Shown here one piece after another: positions 42,117-50,618 of a stretch of DNA of 64,000 nucleotides. Location of the stretch: NCBI RefSeq assembly GCF_019679475.1, contig NZ_JAIEZP010000001.1:2852001-2916000 (forward strand). Reading direction: 5' to 3'. Every line of letters starts with the position of its first letter. Position 1 is the stretch's first letter. This DNA is from Hyphomonas sediminis (GTDB lineage Bacteria; Pseudomonadota; Alphaproteobacteria; Caulobacterales; Hyphomonadaceae). The notes beneath the pieces are model-generated. The model saw only the letters and a list, made by a program, of their open reading frames with translations. It searched no databases and was not told the DNA's origin. A program made the translations under genes and the position numbers.

Positions 42117-42941
42117 TTATTCGGGCGCCGTCAGGCAGGCCTCCGGGGCGGCGCCAGCGGTCCAGCCCGCCTCGATTTCCGCCCGCGCCAGCTTTGCCTG
42201 CGCCAGGAACACCGGATCTGTATGCAGCTTCGCCAGCGTCGCTGCGCCCATCACCCGCCCGGCATCCACATCGCTCTGCCAGTGCACGCCGCAGATCATG
42301 CGGCTCTGGCCAAACTCGTAGCCCCGCTTCATCAGCGCATCGGCCCGCTCCGGCGCCAGCTCCGCCAGCATCAGCCCCCAGGCCCAGCCGATCGCGGTGT
42401 GGCCGGAGGGATAAGATCCATCGCCCCGCAGCGCCGCTTCTTCCTGCGGCACGCAGCTTTCCTCTTCCAGCAGCGCGAAGGGCCGCGTGCGCTGGTAAGC
42501 CTGCTTGGCGCGATAGGTGGAAAAGCCCGCATCGGTCAGCGTCCGCCGCATCAGCGCCGCCAGGTGCGGCGTGCGTTCCTCGGAAATCTCGACGCCCAGC
42601 GTGCAGCTAAACGCGCGCGCCGCCTCAGGAAAATGCAGCTCATTGTCGGCCTGCGCCTGCGCCCAGCGCGGCGTGCCTTTCAACGCCCGCGTCGTCTGAT
42701 AGGCCTCCAGATCCGCCATCATCGCCGCAGTGTCCATCGCCGGGGGCGGCGGCAACAGGGCCGCGCTGTCGGGCAGGCCGCCCGCGCCCAGATAGCCATT
42801 GAGAATACCGGTGCCTTCGCGCATCTCGCCAATCTGCGCCTGCGTGGTCGGCGGCGCCTCGGTGGCGGGCGAGCTGGTCTGGCAGGCGGCGAGCGAAAGC
42901 GCGGCCGCGATCACGGCCGCTGAACGGACGTATAGTTTCAT
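42117..42941 (-). CDS. Class A non-specific acid phosphatase (PAP2 family), lipoprotein
   Basis: 274 residues from ATG 42941, which has GGAGGA in front. Leader IAAALSLAAC is a lipobox (Cys20). The catalytic domain carries the PAP2 triple motif: KQAYQRTRPF (Lys/Arg), GSYPSGHTAIGW (the class A signature with catalytic His) and RMICGVHWQSDVDAGR (nucleophile His and Asp). Family members hydrolyse phosphomonoesters in the periplasm; here the enzyme would be anchored to a membrane. A 116-bp gap before tex contains two CTCGTTTAC repeats (42071, 42083) and one TTATCCACA. Confidence 0.9.
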   Translation of the reverse strand: MKLYVRSAAVIAAALSLAACQTSSPATEAPPTTQAQIGEMREGTGILNGYLGAGGLPDSAALLPPPPAMDTAAMMADLEAYQTTRALKGTPRWAQAQADNELHFPEAARAFSCTLGVEISEERTPHLAALMRRTLTDAGFSTYRAKQAYQRTRPFALLEEESCVPQEEAALRGDGSYPSGHTAIGWAWGLMLAELAPERADALMKRGYEFGQSRMICGVHWQSDVDAGRVMGAATLAKLHTDPVFLAQAKLARAEIEAGWTAGAAPEACLTAPE

Positions 42942-43018
42942 TGGGCTTTCCTCCGAGGCATTATCGGAGCCCACCCTATCGTCAGCCCATAGGCCTGTCT
43001 TGCGCCGATTGTGACGCC

Positions 43019-43501
43019 TCAGGCCGCGTCAGACGCTGCCCGCAGATTGTCCCGCAACGTTGAGATTGAGCCGCGCAACCGCGTGAGCTGCTCCACCGTC
43101 AGCCCCGTTGCCGCAAGCACCTGCTCGGGCACGCAGGAAGCGCCCTTCAGCAAACCCTTGCCCTTCTCTGTCAGCGACACGCGCACCTGGCGTTCATCGG
43201 CCTTGTCCCGCGTGCGGCTGACCAGCCCGGCGGTCTCAAGCCGCTTCAGCAGGGGTGTCAGCGTATTGGATTCAAGGAAGAGATGCTGGCCCAGCTCGCT
43301 CACCGTCTGCCCTTCGGCTTCCCACAGGGCGATCATCACCAGGTATTGCGGATAAGTCAGCCCCAGCGGATCGAGGATCGGCTTGTAGACCCGGTTGAAC
43401 GCCAGCCCCGCCGAATAGATGGCAAAGCACAGCGCCTGATCCAGCAGCACAGGCCCGGTCATGGTGGAACTTTCCACCTTGGTTTCACGTTTTTTCTTCA
43501 T
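43019..43501 (-). CDS. ohrR: OhrR, MarR-family organic peroxide sensor-repressor
   Basis: 160 residues from ATG 43501. The redox Cys25 lies in [43 protein letters not shown], the OhrR fingerprint including the Tyr residues that hold the Cys thiolate. The winged helix [45 protein letters not shown] follows. Organic hydroperoxides oxidise Cys25 and release the repressor from DNA. It is divergent from ohr with two operator-like boxes between. A longer frame to 43564 would cross the operators and is less likely. Confidence 0.93.
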   Translation of the reverse strand: MKKKRETKVESSTMTGPVLLDQALCFAIYSAGLAFNRVYKPILDPLGLTYPQYLVMIALWEAEGQTVSELGQHLFLESNTLTPLLKRLETAGLVSRTRDKADERQVRVSLTEKGKGLLKGASCVPEQVLAATGLTVEQLTRLRGSISTLRDNLRAASDAA

Positions 43502-43511
43502 GACGGAAACA

Positions 43512-43534
43512 TAAATCGCGTACGATTTAATCGC
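43512..43534. promoter_or_regulatory. OhrR operator, ohrR-proximal
   Basis: TAAATCG-CGTA-CGATTTA (43512-43529) is a near palindrome, and ACGATTTAATCGC (43522-43534) matches the second box at 12 of 13 positions. It lies 11 bases before the ohrR start, suited to autorepression. Confidence 0.75.
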
Positions 43535-43576
43535 AAGGCTTGAAGTCTTAACAGGGAAAGACAATATCTATCGCAC

Positions 43577-43589
43577 GCGATTAAATCGC
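43577..43589. promoter_or_regulatory. OhrR operator, ohr-proximal
   Basis: GCGATT-A-AATCGC is a perfect 13-bp palindrome 41 bases before the ohr start. It resembles AT-centred OhrR boxes known in other alphaproteobacteria. Confidence 0.75.
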
Positions 43590-43630
43590 CCGCATTGTTT
43601 CATCAAGCCAATCAAAAAAAGGAGCCCCCC

Positions 43631-44056
43631 ATGGCCATCAACATTCTCTACAAAACGACCGCAACCGCCACTGGTGGCCGCGATGGCCGCGCCCAAACGG
43701 CCGATGGCGCGCTCGATGTTGCCCTCGCCATGCCCAAGGAGCTGGGCGGTTCAGGAAATGGCAACAATCCCGAACAGCTATTTGCGGCCGGCTATGCCGC
43801 CTGCTTTCTTTCGGCCATGAAAGCTGTCTCTGCGCGCGGGCAGCATATCAAGCTTCCCGCAGACTCTACCGTTACCGCTACGGTCGGCATCGGTCCGCGC
43901 GAGGACAAAGGGTTTGGTCTTGCGGTCAAGCTCGACATCGCCATTCCGGACGTGGACCGCGCCGAAGCAGAAGCACTGGTCGCCGAAGCGCACGAAGTTT
44001 GCCCCTATTCCCATGCCACGCGCGGCAACATTGAGGTGGACCTTAACGTCCTCTGA
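43631..44056 (+). CDS. ohr: Ohr organic hydroperoxide resistance protein
   Basis: 141 residues, normal length. It has peroxidatic Cys58 in AAGYAACFLSAM and resolving Cys124 in EVCPYSHATRGNIEVDL, plus Arg20 (GGRDGRAQ) and Glu48 (NNPEQLFAAGY) in the active site. Ohr reduces organic and fatty-acid hydroperoxides with lipoylated proteins as electron donor. ATG 43631 has AAAAGGAG; earlier in-frame start 43595 is less likely. It is controlled by the divergent ohrR. Confidence 0.96.
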   Translation: MAINILYKTTATATGGRDGRAQTADGALDVALAMPKELGGSGNGNNPEQLFAAGYAACFLSAMKAVSARGQHIKLPADSTVTATVGIGPREDKGFGLAVKLDIAIPDVDRAEAEALVAEAHEVCPYSHATRGNIEVDLNVL

Positions 44057-44075
44057 CTTTTGCCAGCAAAACAGT

Positions 44076-44103
44076 GGCGGCGCTTCAGATGCGGAGCGCC
44101 GCC
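44076..44103 (+). terminator. GC-rich hairpin after ohr
   Basis: GGCGGCGCT (44076-44084) pairs with AGCGCCGCC (44095-44103), 19 bases after the stop. There is only a weak T-run (CCATTT) downstream. Confidence 0.5.
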
Positions 44104-44672
44104 GCTCCATTTGGCAGGAGAGCGGTTCCAACGCCGGCCACCACCCCATGAGATTCCAGCTGAACAGCCGACAACTTAACACGCATAAAGCATAATGATC
44201 ATGAAATTTTATGATTGGCGCCGCGTCATTGACGCTGTTTATTTTACTGAAAAATTTCACCGCCAGCGGCACAGAGAAAAATTTTCTCCCTGTTTATATT
44301 ATGTTTTTTTGAAATTCAAAATCTGAGCATCCAATGCTGAATGCTCATCAAATAAATTGATCCTGAATGCGCAGAAAATAACCTCAGCGTTACGTAGCGA
44401 AAAGGAACCCGAATTCGTTTGACGGGGTAATTTGTGTTGCCTATCGCTGGACCGGGGCGAAGACCCTGGCAGCGATGGAAGTGTCCGCGCGGCTGATTAT
44501 AGCGGGAGGTTTACTCGATCCGTGCTCTGAGCATGGCGCGAGCGTCCTCGGATTGACGGCATTCATTTGCGCGCGCGCCTTTGGCGGCGACCCCTGATGC
44601 TTTGTCTTTTTCCCGCTGTCAGCCGCACTTGCCAGCGCACGTCGACAGAACCTACCAACCAGGGAGAAAACC
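44104..44672. other. Long intergenic region upstream of the second TonB receptor, with an AT-rich segment
   Basis: 570 bp without a convincing gene. 44190-44410 is clearly more AT-rich than its surroundings and contains the 15-bp palindrome GAGAAAA-A-TTTTCTC (around 44265-44281) and GAGCAT/ATGCTC arms near 44325-44348. A short open frame ends at 44598, but it has no good start or recognisable protein. TTGACG occurs at 44419 without a clear -10. The receptor promoter must lie here. Confidence 0.5.
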
Positions 44673-47000
44673 TTGAACGAACTCCACCTCCGTACACTGC
44701 TCGCGGGCTCCTCCGTGCTGGCAATGACAACCCTGCTGGCCCCGCTTGCGGTCGCTCAGACTGAAGAGTCTGCGCCTGCAGAACAGACCGAACAAAGCGA
44801 TCTGAAGCTCAATCAGGTTGTCGTCACCGCAACCCGCCGCGCAACCGATCTTCAGGATACGGCAATTGCCGTCACCTCGGTCGATTCCGAATTCATGGCC
44901 GAAGCGCGCGTTGAAAACATTGGCGACATCACCTCCGTTTCGCCAAGCGTTACCTTCCGCAACACGTCGAACCCCGCCACCTCAGCGAACCTGCAGATCC
45001 GCGGCATCGGCACCACCGGCGCCAGCCGTGCCTTTGAAGGCGCTGTCGGCGTGTTCGTCGATGGCGTCTATCGCTCGCGCCCCGGCGCCGCGCTTCAGAA
45101 CTTCCTTGATGTCGGCAGCCTCCAGGTTCTCCGCGGCCCCCAAGGCACGCTGTTCGGCAAGAACACGTCCGCCGGCGCCATCCTGCTGGAAAGCTCCATG
45201 CCGGTTCTGGGCGAAACAGGCGGCGACTACTCGCTCACCCTCGGAAATTATGAAGCGGTTACCGGCACACTCACCGTGAATGCGCCGCTGGGCGAGAATG
45301 CCGCTCTGCGCGTCTCCGCCATCACGGCAAACCGCGAAGGCTTCTTCGAAAACCCCAACACCGGCGAAGACTATAACGAGCGCCGCGGCAATGGGATCAA
45401 GGCGCAGCTCCTTTATGAGCCGACGGACGATTTCCGCATCCGCCTGATCGCAGATTATGCCCGCTCGGACGAGAACTGCTGCTTCGGCACGGTCGATGCC
45501 GTCCCCGGCCCGGTCCAGAATGTTGTCGACCAGATCATCCGCGAACGCGGCCTCGTGCCCACTTCGCGCAACAAGAATGATTACGAAGCGATCCTCAACA
45601 TCCCGCCGAACCAGGTCGTTGAAGACACCGGCTACACCCTGAAGACTGACTGGGATGTGGGTCCCGGCAAGCTGTCGTCCGTTACTGCGCTTCGTCAGTA
45701 CAAGGTCGACCAGATGACGGACGCAGACTTCGCCGGCGCAGACCTCCTGCAGCTGCACGAGAAGTTCAAGAGCAACTTCTTCTCTCAGGAATTCAGCTAT
45801 GCCGGTGAGCATGATCTCGGCGCAGAAGGCGATGCCAACTATGTTGTCGGCGTGTTCTATTCCGACGAATCGATCAAATCGGCTCGCACCGGCTGGTGGG
45901 GTGAAGACCTGCAACGCGTCTTCGAATTCACCCTTCCCTCAACGCTGGTCTTCGATGCCTCACCGGGCCTGCGCTCCATCGAAGTCATCGAAGGCAATAA
46001 CGAGTCGCTGGCCTTCTTCGGCCAGTGGGATGGCCGCCTGAACGAGAAATGGGGCATCACCGCCGGTCTGCGCTGGTCGCAGGAGAAGAAGCAGGGCCAG
46101 TTCGAAAACCTCTACTATCGTCCGAACCCGCTCGACGTTTACAAGGTGCTCGGTGTCCAGCCTGCGCCCCACTTCAACGAATCCAAAACCGATGAAGCCT
46201 TCAGCGGTACGCTGGGCGTGCAGTATCACTTCAACGAAGAAGTCATGCTCTATGCCAGCTACAATCGCGGCTTCAAGGCTGGCGGGGTAAACCTCGACGC
46301 CAACGCGGCCGGCGGATACCGTCAGAACCCGGATTACTTCCCCGGCGCCACCCCCGGCGACCCGCGCTACGACCCGGAATTCGTCAACGCCTACGAACTT
46401 GGCCTCAAGACCCAGTTCTGGGATCGCCGTGGCCGCGCCAACTTCTCGGCCTTCTATAACGACATGACGGACCTGCAGGTCGCCCGCTTCGTCGGCACGC
46501 AGTTCCAGGTCCTCAACGCCGGCACGGCAGAGGTCTATGGCGTCGAAGTCGAAAGCGCGCTGGAGCTGAACGACTTCCTGTCGCTCGATGCAGCGGTCAC
46601 TTATCTGCCCCAGGCAGAGCTGGGCGAAGACCCCTCGCTCGGCGCGGTGCTCTCGGGCCGCCGTTTCGCGGTCGCTCCGGAACTCTCGGGCAGCCTCTCG
46701 CTGAAGCTGGACAAGCCGGTCAACGATACCTTCTCGATCATCGGCCGCATCAACCAGCAATATTCGGGTGGTTACATCACCAACAACTCGAACTTCCTGG
46801 AACAGGGTGGTTTCGGCCTTCTCAACCTCAACCTCGGCGTCAAGTCCGTCGATGGCTGGACGCTTGAGGCCTGGGTGCAGAACGCGTTCGACAAGCGCTA
46901 CGTCACCAACCACTTCTCCACAACGCTCCAGTCGGGTGACACCAACGCCTATATGAGCGCCCCGCGCACATTCGGCGTCACGCTGCGCGGTTCCTTCTGA
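44673..47000 (+). CDS. TonB-dependent outer-membrane receptor
   Basis: 775 residues starting with TTG behind AGGGAGA. Signal peptide about 1-28 (ends AVAQT), TonB box region LNQVVVTATRRATDLQDTAIAVT, and plug about 55-165 with LQIRGIGTTGASRAFEGAVGVFVDGVY and LRGPQGTLFGKNTSAGAI. The barrel ends FGVTLRGSF with terminal Phe. The style (NQVVVTATRR, GVFVDGVYRSRPG) is that of the large receptor family expanded in sphingomonads and Hyphomonadaceae, whose substrates include plant compounds and peptides as well as siderophores. The next genes are an MFS transporter and the hut regulon, so a nitrogenous organic substrate is possible. Confidence 0.93.
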   Translation: MNELHLRTLLAGSSVLAMTTLLAPLAVAQTEESAPAEQTEQSDLKLNQVVVTATRRATDLQDTAIAVTSVDSEFMAEARVENIGDITSVSPSVTFRNTSNPATSANLQIRGIGTTGASRAFEGAVGVFVDGVYRSRPGAALQNFLDVGSLQVLRGPQGTLFGKNTSAGAILLESSMPVLGETGGDYSLTLGNYEAVTGTLTVNAPLGENAALRVSAITANREGFFENPNTGEDYNERRGNGIKAQLLYEPTDDFRIRLIADYARSDENCCFGTVDAVPGPVQNVVDQIIRERGLVPTSRNKNDYEAILNIPPNQVVEDTGYTLKTDWDVGPGKLSSVTALRQYKVDQMTDADFAGADLLQLHEKFKSNFFSQEFSYAGEHDLGAEGDANYVVGVFYSDESIKSARTGWWGEDLQRVFEFTLPSTLVFDASPGLRSIEVIEGNNESLAFFGQWDGRLNEKWGITAGLRWSQEKKQGQFENLYYRPNPLDVYKVLGVQPAPHFNESKTDEAFSGTLGVQYHFNEEVMLYASYNRGFKAGGVNLDANAAGGYRQNPDYFPGATPGDPRYDPEFVNAYELGLKTQFWDRRGRANFSAFYNDMTDLQVARFVGTQFQVLNAGTAEVYGVEVESALELNDFLSLDAAVTYLPQAELGEDPSLGAVLSGRRFAVAPELSGSLSLKLDKPVNDTFSIIGRINQQYSGGYITNNSNFLEQGGFGLLNLNLGVKSVDGWTLEAWVQNAFDKRYVTNHFSTTLQSGDTNAYMSAPRTFGVTLRGSF

Positions 47001-47033
47001 TCTGACATAACCCAGATGTGAACACCCCTTCCC

Positions 47034-47065
47034 TTGCGGTCACCTCCGAAAAGAGGTGACCGCAA
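47034..47065 (+). terminator. Strong hairpin between receptor and MFS gene
   Basis: TTGCGGTCACCTC (47034-47046) and GAGGTGACCGCAA (47053-47065) form a 13-bp perfect stem with loop CGAAAA, 33 bases after the receptor stop. There is no long T-run, so it may be an attenuator or a 3' stabiliser. Confidence 0.65.
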
Positions 47066-47128
47066 ATTCAAATCTGATGATAACTCCAGATCCACTGACC
47101 GACAGAAACGCCAACAGGAACACTTCCG

Positions 47129-48475
47129 ATGTCCCAGACGCTCCTGCCGCCCAGCATAGCTGCCAATCCCCAATCGCGGGTTCGCGTCACCCTGTGGCTG
47201 TTGCTTATCGTCAACGCCTTCAATTTTGTTGACCGCCAGATTGTCAATATTCTCGCCGAGCCTATCAAAAATGATCTCGGCCTCTCGGATACTCAGATCG
47301 GCCTGATGACAGGCCTCGCCTTCGCCCTGGTTTACACGACGCTCGGCATTCCGATTGCGCGTTGGGCAGACAATCCCAAGTCAAACCGGGTCGGCATCGT
47401 GTCCGGCTCGCTCGCCATCTGGTCGGGCATGACGGTCCTTTGCGGCCTCGCCACGAACTTCTGGCAACTCCTGCTTGCGCGCATCGGCGTCGGCGTGGGC
47501 GAAGCAGGCTGCACGCCCGCCTCCCACTCGCTGATTGGCGACACAGTGCCCGCGGAAAAGCGCGGCTCTGCGATTGCCTTCTTCGGCCTCGGCATTCCGA
47601 TCGGCTCGCTGATGGGCATGGTCATCGGTGGCGTGCTGGCTGATACTGTCGGCTGGCGGCTTGCTTTCATGGTGGCCGGCATTCCAGGCGTCCTGCTTGC
47701 GCTGCTGCTATGGTTCGCCGTTAAAGAGCCCCGCAAGGCGGGCACGCTGGCGGAAGCCGCCGCCCGCCTCAAGGCCAGCCAGGCTGCCCCCCGCTCCACC
47801 ATCGGCGAAACGCTGAAGGAAGTGCTAAGCTCGAAAGTCTTCATCTTTGCCACCCTCGGCGCGTCCTTCGTCGCGTTCCTGGGATATGGCAAAGGCGTCT
47901 GGAACGGCATCTTCCTCATCCGCTCGCATGGGTTGGAGCTGTGGCAGGTCGGCGTGTTCTACGGCGTCGGAACAGGCATCGGCGGCATCCTCGGAACATG
48001 GCTCGGCGGCTGGACGTCGGATCGGTTCGGCGTCAAGAAGCCCGTCCATTATATGCTGGCCCCGGCCATCGCCATGCTGCTCACGGTGCCAATCCTGCTG
48101 ATCGGCTATATCGGCCCGGTTTGGGTTGCCATCCCGATGCTCACGCTCTCGGCCGCCCTCTCCGGGGTTTACTACGCGCCCACATTCGGTTGCGTTCAGC
48201 TGTTGATCAGCCCGGCCTCTCGCGCGGTTGCCGTCTCGCTGATGCTCTTTACGCTGAACCTGATCGGCCTCGGCCTCGGCCCACTCCTCTTCGGCATCCT
48301 GTCGGATGTCCTCGCCCCTGTTGCAGGCTCCGAAAGCGTGCGTTGGTCACTTTATGTGGCCGGCTTTATGGGCGTCATCCCCGCGACGCTCTACTGGCTC
48401 GCCAGCCGGAATATCCAGGCTGAGCTGAATGCAAAAGCCGCCGAAGAGAGCCCGGTTGCGGACACATTTTCCTGA
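47129..48475 (+). CDS. Spinster-like MFS transporter
   Basis: 448 residues with twelve membrane segments. Helix 1 reads LLLIVNAFNFVDRQIVNIL, followed by LGLSDTQIGLMTGLAFALVYTTLGIP with IARWADNPKSNRVG as loop A motif, and ARIGVGVGEAGCTPASHSLIGD, the Spinster family pattern. In bacteria these genes often follow TonB receptors and catabolic genes and carry organic acids or sphingolipid-like or aromatic compounds. Here it lies 128 bp after a TonB receptor, in the same direction, with a hairpin between. The substrate is unknown. Confidence 0.9.
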   Translation: MSQTLLPPSIAANPQSRVRVTLWLLLIVNAFNFVDRQIVNILAEPIKNDLGLSDTQIGLMTGLAFALVYTTLGIPIARWADNPKSNRVGIVSGSLAIWSGMTVLCGLATNFWQLLLARIGVGVGEAGCTPASHSLIGDTVPAEKRGSAIAFFGLGIPIGSLMGMVIGGVLADTVGWRLAFMVAGIPGVLLALLLWFAVKEPRKAGTLAEAAARLKASQAAPRSTIGETLKEVLSSKVFIFATLGASFVAFLGYGKGVWNGIFLIRSHGLELWQVGVFYGVGTGIGGILGTWLGGWTSDRFGVKKPVHYMLAPAIAMLLTVPILLIGYIGPVWVAIPMLTLSAALSGVYYAPTFGCVQLLISPASRAVAVSLMLFTLNLIGLGLGPLLFGILSDVLAPVAGSESVRWSLYVAGFMGVIPATLYWLASRNIQAELNAKAAEESPVADTFS

Positions 48476-48479
48476 TCGC

Positions 48480-48516
48480 GTTGTGGGCAGGCTGCGTATG
48501 CGCCCCTGCCCACAAC
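48480..48516. terminator. Hairpin after the MFS gene
   Basis: GTTGTGGGCAG (48480-48490) and CTGCCCACAAC (48506-48516) are perfect 11-bp arms around a 15-base loop, starting 4 bases after the stop. There is no T-run in either direction. It separates the MFS gene from the convergent gene ending at 48696; 48517-48695 holds no gene I can support. Confidence 0.5.
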
Positions 48517-48695
48517 TCGAATGTTTCCGGCTTTCATCCCGTCCAGCACAATGTCTGCGCCGCCCGTCTTCATCATCCACTCCAGACGATGATCCCGGCA
48601 CTGACGCCTGAACAGGCCAGCTTTCACCGCTTTGTCCACCTGGCTCATCCCGGTGATTGAGGCTGCTGGCTTGATGCCAAAGCCCGCCACGCCAT

Positions 48696-49736
48696 TCAGT
48701 GGCCCGCAAGTCGGCCCAGTGGCCGCCCGTCGACGATCTGGTCCAGATACTCGCTCATGCCGTATCCGGTCTTCCCGTCACAGCGATACTCCGTCATCGC
48801 TTCGGTGATGCGCGTGGTCAGCTCCGTTCCGTCCGGCGCGGTGCGCCGGTTGCGCAGAGGAATGAGAGACATCACCTTCCCGCTGACAGTATATTCCTTT
48901 CCGCTCTTTGTACGGATTTTTGCTTCCAGGTCGGTCTGGTATTCATTGCTGTCCCAGTTGCTGGAAAGTTCGGCGCCCACAATCACGTCATAAATGCCAT
49001 CGCGGAACACCATGCCGCTTTGGTGCACGCCGCCTTTGCCATCGCCCATCACATTGAACATCATGCCAAAGTCCGGCCCGAAATTCATCGGGCACCAGCG
49101 ATACCATTCAATCGCCTGCCAGTGGCGCGGCCCCCAGGACTTGTCGCGCAGACCATAGCCGTCCAGCTCCAGCCGTTCGCCGCCGCATTCGATAAATCCC
49201 TTCGCGCCGCAATGCTGCTCATAGTGCGCCTTGGCGAAGGATTTCTCCGGGTCGATCTCGATGGACGACCCATCGGCCTTCACCATCTCGCCGCCATACA
49301 TCGGCGAGAGGCCGGTATAGATCATTTCCATCTTGCAAGGCAGGCGCGGATTGTTGCGGAAGGCCACCTTCGGATCGGCCATCTGGCCCGGCTCCTTCAG
49401 TACCAGCAGCTCGCCACTATACGTCACCTTCAGCGTCTTGAACGGCTCCACCACGTCAATGCGCAGACCGCCCGCGTTCATCTGTGAATTGTCACTGATC
49501 TCCGGGCGGGCAAACATGAAACCAACCCGGCCATCGGGAAAGTAAACGCACATAGACATTTCAGCGTAGCGCTGGTTCGGGCGATTGCCGAGGCGGAACC
49601 ACGCGCCTGCCCGCTTGCCCGCGTCGAACACGTTGAAATACATGCTTTCATTGTAGTTTTCCGCGTCGCCCGGATCGTGCGTAAACTCGTCTTCCGGCGC
49701 AAGGCGCATCTTGAAGCCTTCGGCTGCTTCGGCCAT
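48696..49736 (-). CDS. Conserved protein of unknown function (DUF7064/7065-like)
   Basis: 346 residues, no signal peptide or membrane segment. It reads as a beta-rich soluble protein with repeated conserved patches: PEDEFTHDPGDAENYNESMYFNVFD, YAEMSMCVYFPDGRVGFMFARP, LDGYGLRDKSWGPRHWQAIEWYRW and GVHQSGMVFRDG. I associate GLRDKSWGPRHW with the DUF7064/7065 lipocalin-like or hydroxysteroid-cyclase-like proteins found beside acyl-CoA and steroid genes, but this is from memory and no function follows. An 18-bp palindrome sits at its ribosome-binding site. Neighbours are a convergent MFS gene and hutC. Confidence 0.7.
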   Translation of the reverse strand: MAEAAEGFKMRLAPEDEFTHDPGDAENYNESMYFNVFDAGKRAGAWFRLGNRPNQRYAEMSMCVYFPDGRVGFMFARPEISDNSQMNAGGLRIDVVEPFKTLKVTYSGELLVLKEPGQMADPKVAFRNNPRLPCKMEMIYTGLSPMYGGEMVKADGSSIEIDPEKSFAKAHYEQHCGAKGFIECGGERLELDGYGLRDKSWGPRHWQAIEWYRWCPMNFGPDFGMMFNVMGDGKGGVHQSGMVFRDGIYDVIVGAELSSNWDSNEYQTDLEAKIRTKSGKEYTVSGKVMSLIPLRNRRTAPDGTELTTRITEAMTEYRCDGKTGYGMSEYLDQIVDGRPLGRLAGH

Positions 49737-49747
49737 GGCAAACTCCC

Positions 49748-49765
49748 CTGATAATCAGTTATCAG
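49748..49765. promoter_or_regulatory. 18-bp palindrome at the ribosome site of the unknown gene
   Basis: CTGATAA-TCAG-TTATCAG, perfect 7-bp arms, 11 bases before the start codon and touching the GGGGAG Shine-Dalgarno on the minus strand. It may be an operator for a dimeric repressor or an RNA hairpin that gates translation. Confidence 0.6.
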
Positions 49766-49838
49766 ACGAACCTGCCACGCGTTTTCGGGGTTACAAGCCT
49801 GTCCTCGCGTCAGACCGGGGCGATCTAGGGAATGGTCC

Positions 49839-50561
49839 CTATGCCTGCCGCCGGGTCAGCGCGCCGATGAAGGAATGCCGGTCGCCGGGGAAAGTCTGCC
49901 ACACATGCGTCACCGGGCTGCCGTCCAGCCAGGTCCGCCGTTCCAGCATCAGGCAGGGGCTGCCCTCGGCAATATCCAGATGCGCCGCAATTGCCGGGTC
50001 GGCGGCGACTGCAAAAATCCGGTGCTCGGCCTGCGACCAGGGCACATGCCCCAGCAGCCAGGTGCCCGGCGGCGTCTCCGCAAAATCCTCGCCCTCCACC
50101 TCCGGCACAGCGGCCAGGTTCACCAGCCTTCGCTCAAATCCGAAGGGTTGCTCGTCTGCCCGGTGCACACCGCGCAGCTCGATCAGCCGCGCGCCTTTGC
50201 CAACCAGCGCCGCCTCATCGGCGCCCTTTGCGACACGCACGCTCCGGTGCAACAGCCGGAAAGCGTAGTCATGGCCCTTGTTCTCAAGGTCCAGCCGGAT
50301 GTCGGGGATATCGAGTATGGTGGAATCGCTCGGCGGATGCGCCACGAAAGATCCCGCCCGCTTGCGCCGCACGATCAGTCCGCGCGCCACCAGGTCGCTC
50401 ACCGCCTTGTTCACCGTCATGCGGGAACAGTCATAGATTTCCATCAATTCCCGCTCCAGCGGGATGCGGTCGTCGGGCTTCAGCGCGCCGGAGAGGATCT
50501 TGCGCTCGATGTCCGAACGGATGCGCTCGGTGACCGGAAGCGTGTCGTCAGAGTCCCTCAT
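49839..50561 (-). CDS. hutC: HutC, GntR/HutC-family repressor of histidine utilisation
   Basis: 240 residues from ATG 50561; a TTG three codons upstream is also in frame. N-terminal winged helix (about 10-75) with IERKILSGALKPDDRIPLEREL and CSRMTVNKAVSDLVARGLIVRRKRAGSFVA, then a UTRA effector domain (about 90-235) with LIELRGVHRADEQPFGFERRLVNL and a C-terminal ALTRRQ. HutC usually binds urocanate. It lies 58 bp after hutF on the same strand, and a palindrome of GntR/HutC type is found between hutF and hutI. The start region consists of a 10-bp repeat array and lacks a good Shine-Dalgarno. Confidence 0.92.
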   Translation of the reverse strand: MRDSDDTLPVTERIRSDIERKILSGALKPDDRIPLERELMEIYDCSRMTVNKAVSDLVARGLIVRRKRAGSFVAHPPSDSTILDIPDIRLDLENKGHDYAFRLLHRSVRVAKGADEAALVGKGARLIELRGVHRADEQPFGFERRLVNLAAVPEVEGEDFAETPPGTWLLGHVPWSQAEHRIFAVAADPAIAAHLDIAEGSPCLMLERRTWLDGSPVTHVWQTFPGDRHSFIGALTRRQA

Positions 50562-50615
50562 ATGGCCCAATCTGTCCCTGTTTGTCCGCGTTTGTCCTCA
50601 AAAAGGCACGGTTTG
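50531..50615 (-). repeat. Phased 10-bp repeat array over the hutC start, copy C
   Basis: On the minus strand, from 50615 downward: CAAACC, GTGCCTTTTT, GAGGACAAAC, GCGGACAAAC, AGGGACAGAT, TGGGCCATAT, GAGGGACTCT, GACGACACGC, all 10 bp apart. It covers the hutF-hutC gap and the first codons of hutC. GTGCCTTTTTGAG differs from copy D (GTGACTTTTTGAG) at one base. Confidence 0.75.
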
Positions 50616-50618
50616 ATA

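Noticed and set aside
40558-42321. Plus-strand open frame of about 587 codons opposite tex
   Set aside because: Antisense to a full-length, well-conserved tex gene; composition is Arg/His/Gln-rich and no motif is recognisable.
44474-44598. Short plus-strand frame ending before the second TonB receptor
   Set aside because: About 40 codons from the only ATG, no ribosome site, no similarity recognised.
48391-48690. Minus-strand frame of 99 codons downstream of the unknown protein
   Set aside because: It overlaps the MFS 3' end and a perfect hairpin (48480-48516) and has no recognisable domain; I cannot support it as a gene.
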